Notes under the pieces: model-generated
The model's input: the letters and a program-made list of their open reading frames with translations, nothing else
Told to the model about the DNA's origin: nothing
The model's database searches: none
Translations under genes and position numbers: made by a program
Source: an uncultured Alphaproteobacteria bacterium
GTDB lineage: Bacteria; Pseudomonadota; Alphaproteobacteria; HIMB59
NCBI GenBank assembly: GCA_902521795.1
Contig: CABYSX010000003.1
Location: 1 to 64,000, forward strand
Length of the DNA stretch: 64,000 nt
Reading direction: 5' to 3'
In this document: in pieces, positions 8,790 through 16,092 of the stretch
Numbering within the stretch: position 1 is the stretch's first letter
Layout: each line of letters opens with the position of its first letter

Positions 8790-9821
8790 TTGGCTTCTTC
8801 AAAAAAACCTAAAATTGCTGTTGTCGGAGCGACTGGAAATGTTGGAAGAGAGGTCTTAGATATAATCGATGAAAAAGAAATTCAATACTCTGATTTAATC
8901 GCTTTAGCTTCATCCCGCTCTAAAGGAAGTACAATTGATTATGGAGAAAACAAGTCTGTAGTAGTAGCTGATTTAGCCGAATATGATTTTTCAGATACTG
9001 ACATAGCCATTTTTTCTCCTGGAGCAAAAGTATCTAATGAGTTTGCTCCTAAGGCAGCTAAACAAGGATGTATAGTCATCGATAATACTTCGCACTTTCG
9101 AACAGACCCAGATGTTCCATTAGTGGTTGCTGAAGTCAATCCAGAGGCCTTAAAAGATTTTAGAAAAAAAAATATCATAGCTAATCCAAACTGCTCAACC
9201 ATGGGGATGCTAGTTGCAATTAAACCTTTACACGATCAATTTAATGTAAAAAGAATTGTTGTTTCAACTTACCAATCAGTTTCAGGGGCTGGCAAGGAAG
9301 CTGCTGATGAATTATTTAATCAAACAAAATCAATTTATGCGAATGAAGCAGTCGTCAAAGAGAAATTTACTAAACAAATTGCTTTTAATGTTATCCCGCA
9401 CATTGATGTTTTCTTAGAGGATGGACAAACTAAAGAAGAGTGGAAAATGTTCAACGAAACAAAAAAAATACTTGATCAAAACATTGAATTAACAGCAACC
9501 TGTGTTCGTGTTCCAGTTTTTGTTTCTCATTCTTTAGCAGTAAATGTTGAATTTAATAAACCTTATGATGAGGACCAAGTAAGGGAAATTTTTAAAAAAT
9601 CACCAGGTTTAAAAATGATTGATTATCGGGCTGATGAAGGATATGTCACCCCTATTGAGTCTGCAGGCTTAGATCCAGTTTATATCAGTAGAATTCGAAG
9701 AGATCCTACTATTCCAAATGGTTTAAACTTCTGGTGTGTTTCTGATAATTTAAGAAAAGGTGCTGCTTTAAATACCGTACAAATTGCAGAAATACTAATT
9801 AAAGATTATTTAAGTTCTTAG
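8790..9821 (+). CDS. asd: aspartate-semialdehyde dehydrogenase
   Basis: Reduces aspartyl phosphate to aspartate semialdehyde with NADPH, the branch point for lysine/DAP, threonine and methionine. The Rossmann motif VGATGNVGREVL, the active-site cysteine in IIANPNCSTMGMLVAIKPLH and the SVSGAGKEAADEL block are intact. The length of 343 residues is normal. It uses a TTG start 1 nt after leuB. Its 3' end overlaps the convergent pyridoxal-kinase-like gene by 23 nt, leaving no room for a separate terminator between them. Confidence 0.96.
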   Translation: MASSKKPKIAVVGATGNVGREVLDIIDEKEIQYSDLIALASSRSKGSTIDYGENKSVVVADLAEYDFSDTDIAIFSPGAKVSNEFAPKAAKQGCIVIDNTSHFRTDPDVPLVVAEVNPEALKDFRKKNIIANPNCSTMGMLVAIKPLHDQFNVKRIVVSTYQSVSGAGKEAADELFNQTKSIYANEAVVKEKFTKQIAFNVIPHIDVFLEDGQTKEEWKMFNETKKILDQNIELTATCVRVPVFVSHSLAVNVEFNKPYDEDQVREIFKKSPGLKMIDYRADEGYVTPIESAGLDPVYISRIRRDPTIPNGLNFWCVSDNLRKGAALNTVQIAEILIKDYLSS

Positions 9822-10599
9822 CTCTAAATTTTCTTCTCTCTAATTTTGCATAAGCTTTGTTTTCAAGCAAGATACTATAGATATCATTTGTAACATTTTC
9901 TAAAATCTCCCTAGTTGTATTTTTTTTGGATATATAGTGCGCATACAAAGCAGTAGACTGATCGCCCGCTCCATGAAATCGTTCTTTAAAATTTATATAA
10001 GGTGTTTCAATTATAAAAATGTCGTTTTTGTTACATAATATATTTATTAATTTTTTATTTTTTGGCACGCTCCTAATTAATACTTGGCTATTAAATCTCT
10101 TAGTGAAAGATTTAAGGTCAGCTATAATTTCCCCTAGGTTATAATTATTTACATCTTTATTATTTAAGTAAGACCACTCAAAGAAATTTGCTGAGATGTA
10201 TTTGACTTTTGTCATTATTTTTTTAAAAAAATTAGCAACATCTTTTTCTACGTAAAGCCCTATTCCAATATCTCCCATGACAGGGTCTAATATAACTCTA
10301 TTTTGTATTTTAATTATTTTACTGATTAATTTTGAAACTTTTAAATTGGGTGTGTAGCCTATAATCGTCAAATCATTTAAACTTAATTTATATGTTTGCT
10401 TTACCTTATTAAAAATTATCCATGGATTTAAATTATTATCACTAATTTGAATTGTATTTTTAACACCTTTATGAGAGGTTAAAATCACAGTGGGTATTTC
10501 ATAAAATTTGTAACCCCTACTACTTAAAATTGAGCGAGCTGCATGATTTCCAACTTTGTCATTTAAGACTGTCGACTGAACACTGACTATATTCTTCAT
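9799..10599 (-). CDS. pyridoxal/pyridoxamine kinase-like protein (PdxY/PdxK family)
   Basis: A ribokinase-fold protein that probably phosphorylates pyridoxal or a related vitamer as part of B6 salvage. The N-terminus (NIVSVQSTVLNDKVGNHAAR) and the TVILTSHKG segment match the PdxY pattern, VILDPVMGDIG matches the central block, and the C-terminal FHGAGDQSTALYAHYI carries the GxGD anion-hole and catalytic aspartate. The length of 266 residues is slightly short for PdxY (about 285). The gene is convergent with asd, with a 23-nt overlap, and divergent from sodB. Substrate choice between pyridoxal and a pyrimidine such as HMP is not certain from sequence alone. Confidence 0.8.
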   Translation of the reverse strand: MKNIVSVQSTVLNDKVGNHAARSILSSRGYKFYEIPTVILTSHKGVKNTIQISDNNLNPWIIFNKVKQTYKLSLNDLTIIGYTPNLKVSKLISKIIKIQNRVILDPVMGDIGIGLYVEKDVANFFKKIMTKVKYISANFFEWSYLNNKDVNNYNLGEIIADLKSFTKRFNSQVLIRSVPKNKKLINILCNKNDIFIIETPYINFKERFHGAGDQSTALYAHYISKKNTTREILENVTNDIYSILLENKAYAKLERRKFRAKNLNNL

Positions 10600-10625
10600 G
10601 TTTTATGTTGTTATTTCTTCAATGG

Positions 10626-10652
10626 TTGTCATTAGATCAACAATAATATAAA
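10626..10652 (+). promoter_or_regulatory. Candidate sigma-70 promoter of sodB
   Basis: TTGTCA at 10626-10631 and TATAAA at 10647-10652 are separated by 15 nt, slightly short of the ideal 17. The region lies between the divergent kinase gene and sodB. The sodB ATG is preceded by a clear Shine-Dalgarno (AAAGGA, 7 nt spacing). Confidence 0.4.
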
Positions 10653-10689
10653 AAATACGCATTAAGAATTTTAATTAAAGGAAATAAAT

Positions 10690-11283
10690 ATGACTTTTGA
10701 ATTACCTAGCTTACCTTATGCAAGTGATGCTTTAGCTCCATATATGTCATCAGAAACTCTTGATTTTCATCATGGCAAACATCATCAAACATATGTAACA
10801 AATTTAAATAATCTTGTGAAAGATACTGATATGCAAGACTCTTCTCTTGAAGAAATAGTTGTAAAATCAAGTAAAGATCGATCTATGGCAGGAATTTTTA
10901 ATAATGCAGGCCAACATTGGAATCACATTTTATTTTGGCAATGCATGAAACCTAATGGCGGTGGCTCAATGCCATCCGAATTAGAAAGCAGAATTACATC
11001 TGACTTAGGCGGAATTGACCAATTCAAAGAGGCATTTATCCAAGCTGGAATTACACAATTTGGTTCTGGATGGGCTTGGCTTGCTATTGATAATGGCAAA
11101 TTGGTTGTCACCAAATCACCTAATGCTTCTAACCCCTTGGTTGATGGGATGAAGCCAATCCTAGGCTGTGATGTATGGGAACACTCTTATTATATAGATT
11201 ACAGAAACAAACGACCTGATTACTTAAAAGCTTTCTTAGATAGCATGGTAAACTGGGAATTTGTTGCTTCCCAATTAGATTAA
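10690..11283 (+). CDS. sodB: superoxide dismutase, Fe type (Fe/Mn family)
   Basis: Dismutates superoxide in the cytoplasm. All four metal ligands are visible: His in the N-terminal LDFHHGKHHQTYV helix, His in FNNAGQHWNHILFW, and Asp and His in CDVWEHSYYIDYRNKRPDY. The glutamine in NNAGQHWNH and the GSGWAWLA region favour the iron form (FeSOD), though metal use can be cambialistic. The length of 197 residues is typical. It has its own promoter-like sequence, a good ribosome site and a downstream bidirectional terminator, so it is probably monocistronic. Confidence 0.96.
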   Translation: MTFELPSLPYASDALAPYMSSETLDFHHGKHHQTYVTNLNNLVKDTDMQDSSLEEIVVKSSKDRSMAGIFNNAGQHWNHILFWQCMKPNGGGSMPSELESRITSDLGGIDQFKEAFIQAGITQFGSGWAWLAIDNGKLVVTKSPNASNPLVDGMKPILGCDVWEHSYYIDYRNKRPDYLKAFLDSMVNWEFVASQLD

Positions 11284-11289
11284 ATTTAA

Positions 11290-11312
11290 GGGCTGCTTGT
11301 AAAAAGCAGCCC
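11290..11312. terminator. Bidirectional terminator between sodB and hsp20
   Basis: A nine-base-pair GC-rich stem, gggctgctt pairing with aagcagccc around a 5-nt loop, is flanked by A/T-rich arms (aattta and aaatttta). It sits 6 nt after the sodB stop and 9 nt from the stop of the convergent hsp20 gene, so it can serve both directions. Confidence 0.85.
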
Positions 11313-11321
11313 AAATTTTAT

Positions 11322-11771
11322 TTAAGCTGATAAAAGTTTAGAATTAGTGTTAACTTTTATTCTCCTTGGTTTTTGGTGTTCGGGTATCTCTCTTTCGAGA
11401 TTTATACTTAACAGACCATTTTTTAAATCAGCCTCTATAACTTTTACAGTATCAGCTAATTCAAATTTTCTTTCAAAATTTCTGTTGGCAATTCCTCGAT
11501 AAAGGTATTCTGATTTATTATCAGTTTTATCATCACCCATTTCTCCTTTAACAGTTAATAAATTTCCCTCTTGTGATATATCAATCTGGTCGTCACCAAA
11601 TCCAGCCACTGCCATAGTTATTTGGTAAATATTTTTGTCATGTTTGACAATATTGTATGGTGGATAGGAAGACCCTTTGTTATTTGTAGAAAAAACAGTA
11701 TCAAAAAGTCTATCAAACTCATCGAAACCAACTGATGATCTCCATAGGGGAGATAAGTCAAATGTAGTCAT
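11322..11771 (-). CDS. small heat shock protein Hsp20 (IbpA-like)
   Basis: ATP-independent holdase that binds unfolding proteins. The N-terminal LSPLWRSSVGFDEFDRLFD is the typical IbpA-type start, and the alpha-crystallin domain (about residues 35-130) contains YQITMAVAGF, YLYRGIANRNFERKFELAD and LKNGLLSINLEREIPE, the conserved beta-strand with the GxLxI motif. The length of 149 residues is typical. The ribosome site is unusually strong for this genome (AAGGAGG, spacing 6), and a repeat-rich leader precedes it that could fold over the start region. It is transcribed alone, convergent to sodB. Confidence 0.93.
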   Translation of the reverse strand: MTTFDLSPLWRSSVGFDEFDRLFDTVFSTNNKGSSYPPYNIVKHDKNIYQITMAVAGFGDDQIDISQEGNLLTVKGEMGDDKTDNKSEYLYRGIANRNFERKFELADTVKVIEADLKNGLLSINLEREIPEHQKPRRIKVNTNSKLLSA

Positions 11772-11829
11772 AATTAACCTCCTTAAGCGTTAATTGTTAA
11801 TTGCAGTTTTTTAAAACCTGCGTTAATTA
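11772..11829 (-). promoter_or_regulatory. Repeat-rich hsp20 5' leader, possible RNA thermometer
   Basis: On the minus strand, three copies of AATTAAC (plus-strand GTTAATT at 11789, 11796 and 11822) precede a GTTAATT that covers the end of the Shine-Dalgarno and reaches the start codon. A gcag/ctgc hairpin lies between the first copy and the other two. Any of the copies could base pair with the start region. Confidence 0.35.
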
Positions 11830-11939
11830 AGAAATTCCTAATGGCAATTTCTCCTGTTATTTATTTGGTATTTTAAATTAGAATTTCAAGATATTTAAAT
11901 AGACTATTTATTCATTTTTTTTGATGATAAGTTCTTTCA

Positions 11940-12911
11940 ATGTATTCAATTGTTGCTGAGAAGCCTGGTGATATAAGCGTTCTTCAAAAAAAAAGTATTG
12001 ATTTCTCTGAGCCTAAGTCAAATGAAGTATTGATCAAAAATAGAGCAATTGGGGTCAATTTTATTGACATTTACTTTAGGGCAGGATTATACCCTTGGCC
12101 AGTAGACACAGATCTTGTTCTTGGCTCTGAGGGTGCAGGGGAAGTAGAGGCCGTAGGCCTAGATGTTAAGAATTTTAAAATAGGCGATCGTGTAGCATAC
12201 GCACAGCCAAACAATGCTTACTCAACTCATAGAATAATATCTGAAGACCTTGTAGTCTCCATACCTGATGGCATATCTTATGATCAAGCTGCTGCTTCAA
12301 TTCTAAAAGGATTAACTGTTAAATACCTTCTTTGCGACAGCTTTAATTTGCAAAGCGATCATGAGGTCTTATTTCATGCTGCAGCAGGAGGTGTGGGATT
12401 AATTGCAGGACAATGGATAAAAGAAATTGGTGCAAAATCAATTGGTACTGCAGGTAATTCTGAAAAATGTATGTTGGCAAAGCAAAGAGGATTTGACGAA
12501 GTTATAAATTATTCTGAAAAAAATTTCTTAGAGGAAGTATTAGAAATTACAAATAATAAAGGCCTTGATGTGGTTTATGATAGTGTAGGTAAAGATACTA
12601 TGTTTAATTCATTTAAATGTCTAAAAAAGCATGGGATGTTAGTTAGTTTTGGCCAATCATCAGGCCCCTATAAAGATATACAAATGACTGATTTGGCTTT
12701 TGGATCTTTTTATTTAACTAGACCAACACTTTTTCATTTTTATGCAAACAGAAACTGGCTTGAAAACGCAAGTCAGAAATTATTTGAAATGATAGTTAAG
12801 GATAAAATTAAATTAGATAAAATGACAAAATATGATCTTGATAATGTAGCTGATGCTCACACGGATATGGAAAATAGAAAGACTTCGGGTTCTATTATCC
12901 TAAAGATTTAA
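11940..12911 (+). CDS. NADPH:quinone oxidoreductase-like MDR protein (Qor type)
   Basis: Zinc-independent medium-chain dehydrogenase/reductase, probably reducing quinones or similar electrophiles with NADPH. The N-terminal GroES-like domain contains IGVNFIDIYFRAGLYPWP and LGSEGAGEVEAVG, the signature of the Qor subgroup. The Rossmann domain shows VLFHAAAGGVGLIAGQWIK, and VVYDSVGKDTMFNSF follows. The length of 323 residues is standard. No zinc-binding cysteines are seen. It stands alone on the plus strand and its last 17 nt overlap the convergent aminotransferase gene. The physiological substrate cannot be read from sequence. Confidence 0.88.
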   Translation: MYSIVAEKPGDISVLQKKSIDFSEPKSNEVLIKNRAIGVNFIDIYFRAGLYPWPVDTDLVLGSEGAGEVEAVGLDVKNFKIGDRVAYAQPNNAYSTHRIISEDLVVSIPDGISYDQAAASILKGLTVKYLLCDSFNLQSDHEVLFHAAAGGVGLIAGQWIKEIGAKSIGTAGNSEKCMLAKQRGFDEVINYSEKNFLEEVLEITNNKGLDVVYDSVGKDTMFNSFKCLKKHGMLVSFGQSSGPYKDIQMTDLAFGSFYLTRPTLFHFYANRNWLENASQKLFEMIVKDKIKLDKMTKYDLDNVADAHTDMENRKTSGSIILKI

Positions 12912-14241
12912 CCTCACTAAATACCTCTTTTAAAGTTTTCTCTAAAGTTTCAAAGATTATATCCATTTCCTCCTCAGTTGTAATAAAAGGCGGACACAAA
13001 ACAATAGAAGGACCAAGCGGTCTACATATCAAACCGTTTTCGATACACTTATTAGCAACGCGCTCACCAATAGAAATTGAATCATCAAAAGGAATTTTTT
13101 TCTTTTTGTCTTGAGCCATCTCTAAAGCACCCATTAAACCTATGCCGCGCGACTCACCTATAAATTCTAAATCTTCAAATTTTTTTAAACCACCCATGAA
13201 TATAGGTTCAAGGTGTCTAACATTTTCAATCATCTTCTCATTAATTATAATGTCTATTGCTTCTAAGGCGAGGGCACAACCAACGGGGTGTCCGCCAGCA
13301 GTGAAGCCATGAAAAAATTCCTCTGCTTGATAAGAAGCCTCCATCATTTCTTTTGTCATTTTCTCTCCTAAAATGACTGCACCAAGGGGAAAGAACCCTG
13401 AAGTTATACATTTTGATGCAATGATAATATCTGGATTAATGTCATATGTTTCAGATCCCCATAAATTACCGGTTCTACCAAAACCACAAATTACCTCATC
13501 AGCGATAAATGGAATATCGTATTTATTTAAAATCTTTTGAACTATTTCAAAATATCCTTTTGAAGGAGGTATGACACCTCCTGCACCCATCACAGGTTCG
13601 GCAAAAAATCCAGCCACTGTATCAGGCCCTTCCTTTTGAATTAAATTTTCTAAATCCTCACCCATTCTTTTTGTAAACATTTCCTCGCTCTCATTTTCTA
13701 AACAATATTTCCAATAATGAGGACAGGCAGAATGAATAAATCCATCTAAAGGTAAACCAAATTCACTATTATATGGTTTTCCAGTCATTGATGCTGAAAC
13801 AGCTGTTACACCATGATAAGAATTTATTCTAGTAATTATTTTTCTTCTATTAGGATAACCTTTCCTTTTATTTATAAACCACAATAATTTTACAGTGGTA
13901 TCATTTGCTTCAGAGCCTGAATTTGTAAAAAAAACCTTACCATCTGTAAAAGGAGAGATTTCAATTAATTTATCTGCAAGCTCTACCGCTGGCTCAGAGA
14001 TCCTTCCAAAAAAAGCATGATAGCCTGAAAATTTTTCATACTGTTTTTTTGCAGTCTCCACCATTCTTGGGTGATCAAAACCAACTACTGAGTTCCACAA
14101 ACCTGAATTGGCATCCAAATATTTTTTTCCATCTTGATCGTAAACATAGATGCCTTTTGCTTGGTTAAGAACAATAGGACCAAGTGAATTTAAATTCTTA
14201 AGATCTGTGAAGCCATGTAAAACTCTATCTGTATTAATCAT
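12895..14241 (-). CDS. class III PLP-dependent aminotransferase (omega-amino acid:pyruvate type)
   Basis: PLP fold type I enzyme transferring an amino group from an omega-amino acid or amine, most likely to pyruvate. Visible landmarks are the N-terminal substrate region LWNSVVGFDHPRMVE, the phosphate-binding FFTNSGSEANDTTVKL, the cofactor aspartate in FIADEVICGFGRTG, the Schiff-base lysine in IIASKCITSGFFPLGAV and HGFTAGGHPVGCALALEA. The length of 448 residues is normal. Close relatives include taurine:pyruvate, beta-alanine:pyruvate and putrescine aminotransferases, which I cannot tell apart here. A 41-codon membrane-peptide ORF ends 2 nt upstream, so the two may be coupled. It is convergent with the quinone oxidoreductase. 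Confidence 0.88.
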   Translation of the reverse strand: MINTDRVLHGFTDLKNLNSLGPIVLNQAKGIYVYDQDGKKYLDANSGLWNSVVGFDHPRMVETAKKQYEKFSGYHAFFGRISEPAVELADKLIEISPFTDGKVFFTNSGSEANDTTVKLLWFINKRKGYPNRRKIITRINSYHGVTAVSASMTGKPYNSEFGLPLDGFIHSACPHYWKYCLENESEEMFTKRMGEDLENLIQKEGPDTVAGFFAEPVMGAGGVIPPSKGYFEIVQKILNKYDIPFIADEVICGFGRTGNLWGSETYDINPDIIIASKCITSGFFPLGAVILGEKMTKEMMEASYQAEEFFHGFTAGGHPVGCALALEAIDIIINEKMIENVRHLEPIFMGGLKKFEDLEFIGESRGIGLMGALEMAQDKKKKIPFDDSISIGERVANKCIENGLICRPLGPSIVLCPPFITTEEEMDIIFETLEKTLKEVFSEVKSLG

Positions 14242-14243
14242 CT

Positions 14244-14369
14244 TTAATCTACAACCTCATATAAATTTTCTAAATAAGGAATATTTCTAAACGGTATATC
14301 TACTAACTCTGTATCAGCTAGAAAGTATCCAATAAAAAAAAAGAGTATCATGAAAATTAACTTGAGCAT
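14244..14369 (-). CDS. Small predicted membrane or secreted peptide (41 aa)
   Basis: Below the track's size cutoff. The ATG at 14369 opens 41 codons: MLKLIFMILFFFIGYFLADT, then a polar 21-residue tail ending in NLYEVVD. The first 18 residues are a hydrophobic segment after one lysine, like a signal peptide or single-pass anchor. The TAA ends 2 nt before the aminotransferase ATG, the spacing expected for coupled genes. I do not recognise a family. The gene could also be a leader peptide for the aminotransferase. Ribosome site is weak. Confidence 0.5.
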   Translation of the reverse strand: MLKLIFMILFFFIGYFLADTELVDIPFRNIPYLENLYEVVD

Positions 14370-14397
14370 TCTTAAAAAAGGATAATATAGAAATCAA

Positions 14398-14495
14398 AAA
14401 AGGGTTAGAACAATTTGTCCTAACCCTTTTAGAAAGAAGTGGCCCACTAAGAAAAAAGCCGCTTCTATAAGGCTGTAAAAAGAGATTAATCTCTT
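14398..14495 (-). ncRNA. Structured intergenic region, candidate small RNA ending in a terminator
   Basis: Three stems sit within 98 nt and no track ORF lies here. On the minus strand they are a perfect 16-nt palindrome (aagagattaatctctt, 14480-14495), a nine-pair stem with one wobble (14435-14466), and a long stem, aaaagggttag with ctaaccctttt (14398-14430), followed by a U run on that strand (cccttttttg). The order, two structures then a terminator, suggests a short RNA transcribed on the minus strand. I recognise no known RNA family. Alternatively these are a leader and terminator for the small hydrophobic ORF at 14486-14548. Confidence 0.4.
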
Positions 14496-14548
14496 AAAAT
14501 CATTATAAATAGGCTCAAAAACAACATCAAGAAAATTGAAATAACCAC
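14486..14548 (-). CDS. Possible 20-residue hydrophobic peptide
   Basis: Starting at a GTG, the minus strand reads 20 codons with almost only hydrophobic residues (VVISIFLMLFLSLFIMILRD) and stops inside the 16-nt palindrome. It lies just upstream of the structured region. It could be a tiny single-pass membrane peptide or a chance frame in AT-rich DNA; the lack of an ATG and of a clear ribosome site keeps confidence low. Confidence 0.2.
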   Translation of the reverse strand: MVISIFLMLFLSLFIMILRD

Positions 14549-14601
14549 AATATATAGAATAAATTAGATCTATATGCTACTAAACTTAGTTAAATCAAAA
14601 A

Positions 14602-16092
14602 ATGAACTTCTTTAGATTCCCAGAAAGTATCCCCACTATTTTTTACACCATCATTTGGATATGCTTGTTAGTAGCAATCAGTTTAGGTACACCTTACTAT
14701 TTTACTGATGATTTAAATTTATTAATTTCTTTAAAAAATAATAATTTAGTTTCAAATTTTTCAGATTTTATAAATCCACATTTAATATTATTAAATCTTT
14801 CTATCAAGATATCTAATGTATTTGCCTTAGATAATTACCTTTTATTAAGATTTCTAAATTTTATTTACTTAGGATTAATAATTTTAGTCACCTATAAAAT
14901 TATTAAATTAAAATTTTATGATCTTCATTATTTAATGCCACTTACTGCAGTATTATTGAGTGGTACGATTTTAATTTCAATAACAACCATTAATGGCCCT
15001 CTTCTTTCTGGATTAATTACTTTATTAATAATTTATTATTTAATAAGAATTTTTGATGAAGAAAAGATTTTAAATGTACTTTTTTTTATTCTTTTTAGTT
15101 TAATTGCTCTAATTTTAAATAATTTCTTCTTTATTATTTTAATCTCATTTTTGACTATATTAAAATTATTTAATTTAAAATTAGAAAAGAAAAAACGATT
15201 GAGCTTAATTTCTTATCTTTGCTCAATATATATAATAGCTTTAATATTTTTAATTATTCAGGGTATTGATGAAACAGATAACCTTTCTACCTTTAACTAT
15301 GATTTATCTATTTTGATGCAGAGAGTTATAGAGAGTATTATTTTTTTACTTCCCTTAATAAGTCTGTTGATTATTGCTATATTTTATAATGTTTTCAAAA
15401 GAGTTAATTGGAACAAGGATTTAATAACATTTTTTTCATTAATAATTATTTCTTGGTTTTTATTTATTTTTTCAAAGAAATTCAATTTATCAATACTGGT
15501 GTTTATGTTACCAATAATGTCCATTTACATTTTTAGAACATTAGAATTTGTAGAGTTAAAATGGTCAAAAATTTTTTTAATTAGTCTTATTTTAATACCA
15601 GCTATCATTATTTATTTTGATACATCTCTTTATCAAAATATGTCAGACATACCCCATATTAATTATCTCTTCTATACTTCGATAATTTTAGCCTCATTAA
15701 TTAATCCTTTTTTTTCATTGCAGAAAAAATCTATAACTGCCGTATATAAAACTATCTCATTTTCCCTAATTTTAAGTTTATTTTTTTCCATGATATTTTT
15801 TTATTCTCAATATATGTCAAAAACATTAAGTTTTGTCATATCTGATACTTTAGTAAATGAGCTTAATTGTGATATACAAAAAACTGAATTTATATTAGAA
15901 AAAGATCATCCATTGGATTTTATGTTATTTTTTAGTGATAAGATCGATCCAGATTATTTTTCTGATTGTCAAATAGCACTAACATTTAGCTCGATTGATA
16001 GTACTCCAATAGACGATAGGGATGCTATAAATAAAACTATATTAGATTTAACATCAAAATCTTATATTAATCTTAACTTTAAAAAATTATGA
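14602..16092 (+). CDS. Polytopic membrane protein, probable GT-C fold glycosyltransferase (ArnT/PMT-like)
   Basis: A 496-residue protein with about 11-12 hydrophobic segments and a short soluble C-terminus. The first periplasmic loop carries acidic residues in PYYFTDDLNLL, right after the first membrane segment, where ArnT, PMT and other GT-C enzymes place their catalytic Asp/Glu. No other family motif is clear, so the assignment rests on topology and this loop. If correct, it would move a sugar from a polyprenyl-phosphate donor to lipid A or another envelope acceptor. Its stop overlaps the next gene, a tandem PAP2 phosphatase, by 4 nt (ATGA), which fits a shared role in lipid-linked intermediates. 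AT-rich even by local standards. No ribosome site visible. Confidence 0.55.
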   Translation: MNFFRFPESIPTIFYTIIWICLLVAISLGTPYYFTDDLNLLISLKNNNLVSNFSDFINPHLILLNLSIKISNVFALDNYLLLRFLNFIYLGLIILVTYKIIKLKFYDLHYLMPLTAVLLSGTILISITTINGPLLSGLITLLIIYYLIRIFDEEKILNVLFFILFSLIALILNNFFFIILISFLTILKLFNLKLEKKKRLSLISYLCSIYIIALIFLIIQGIDETDNLSTFNYDLSILMQRVIESIIFLLPLISLLIIAIFYNVFKRVNWNKDLITFFSLIIISWFLFIFSKKFNLSILVFMLPIMSIYIFRTLEFVELKWSKIFLISLILIPAIIIYFDTSLYQNMSDIPHINYLFYTSIILASLINPFFSLQKKSITAVYKTISFSLILSLFFSMIFFYSQYMSKTLSFVISDTLVNELNCDIQKTEFILEKDHPLDFMLFFSDKIDPDYFSDCQIALTFSSIDSTPIDDRDAINKTILDLTSKSYINLNFKKL

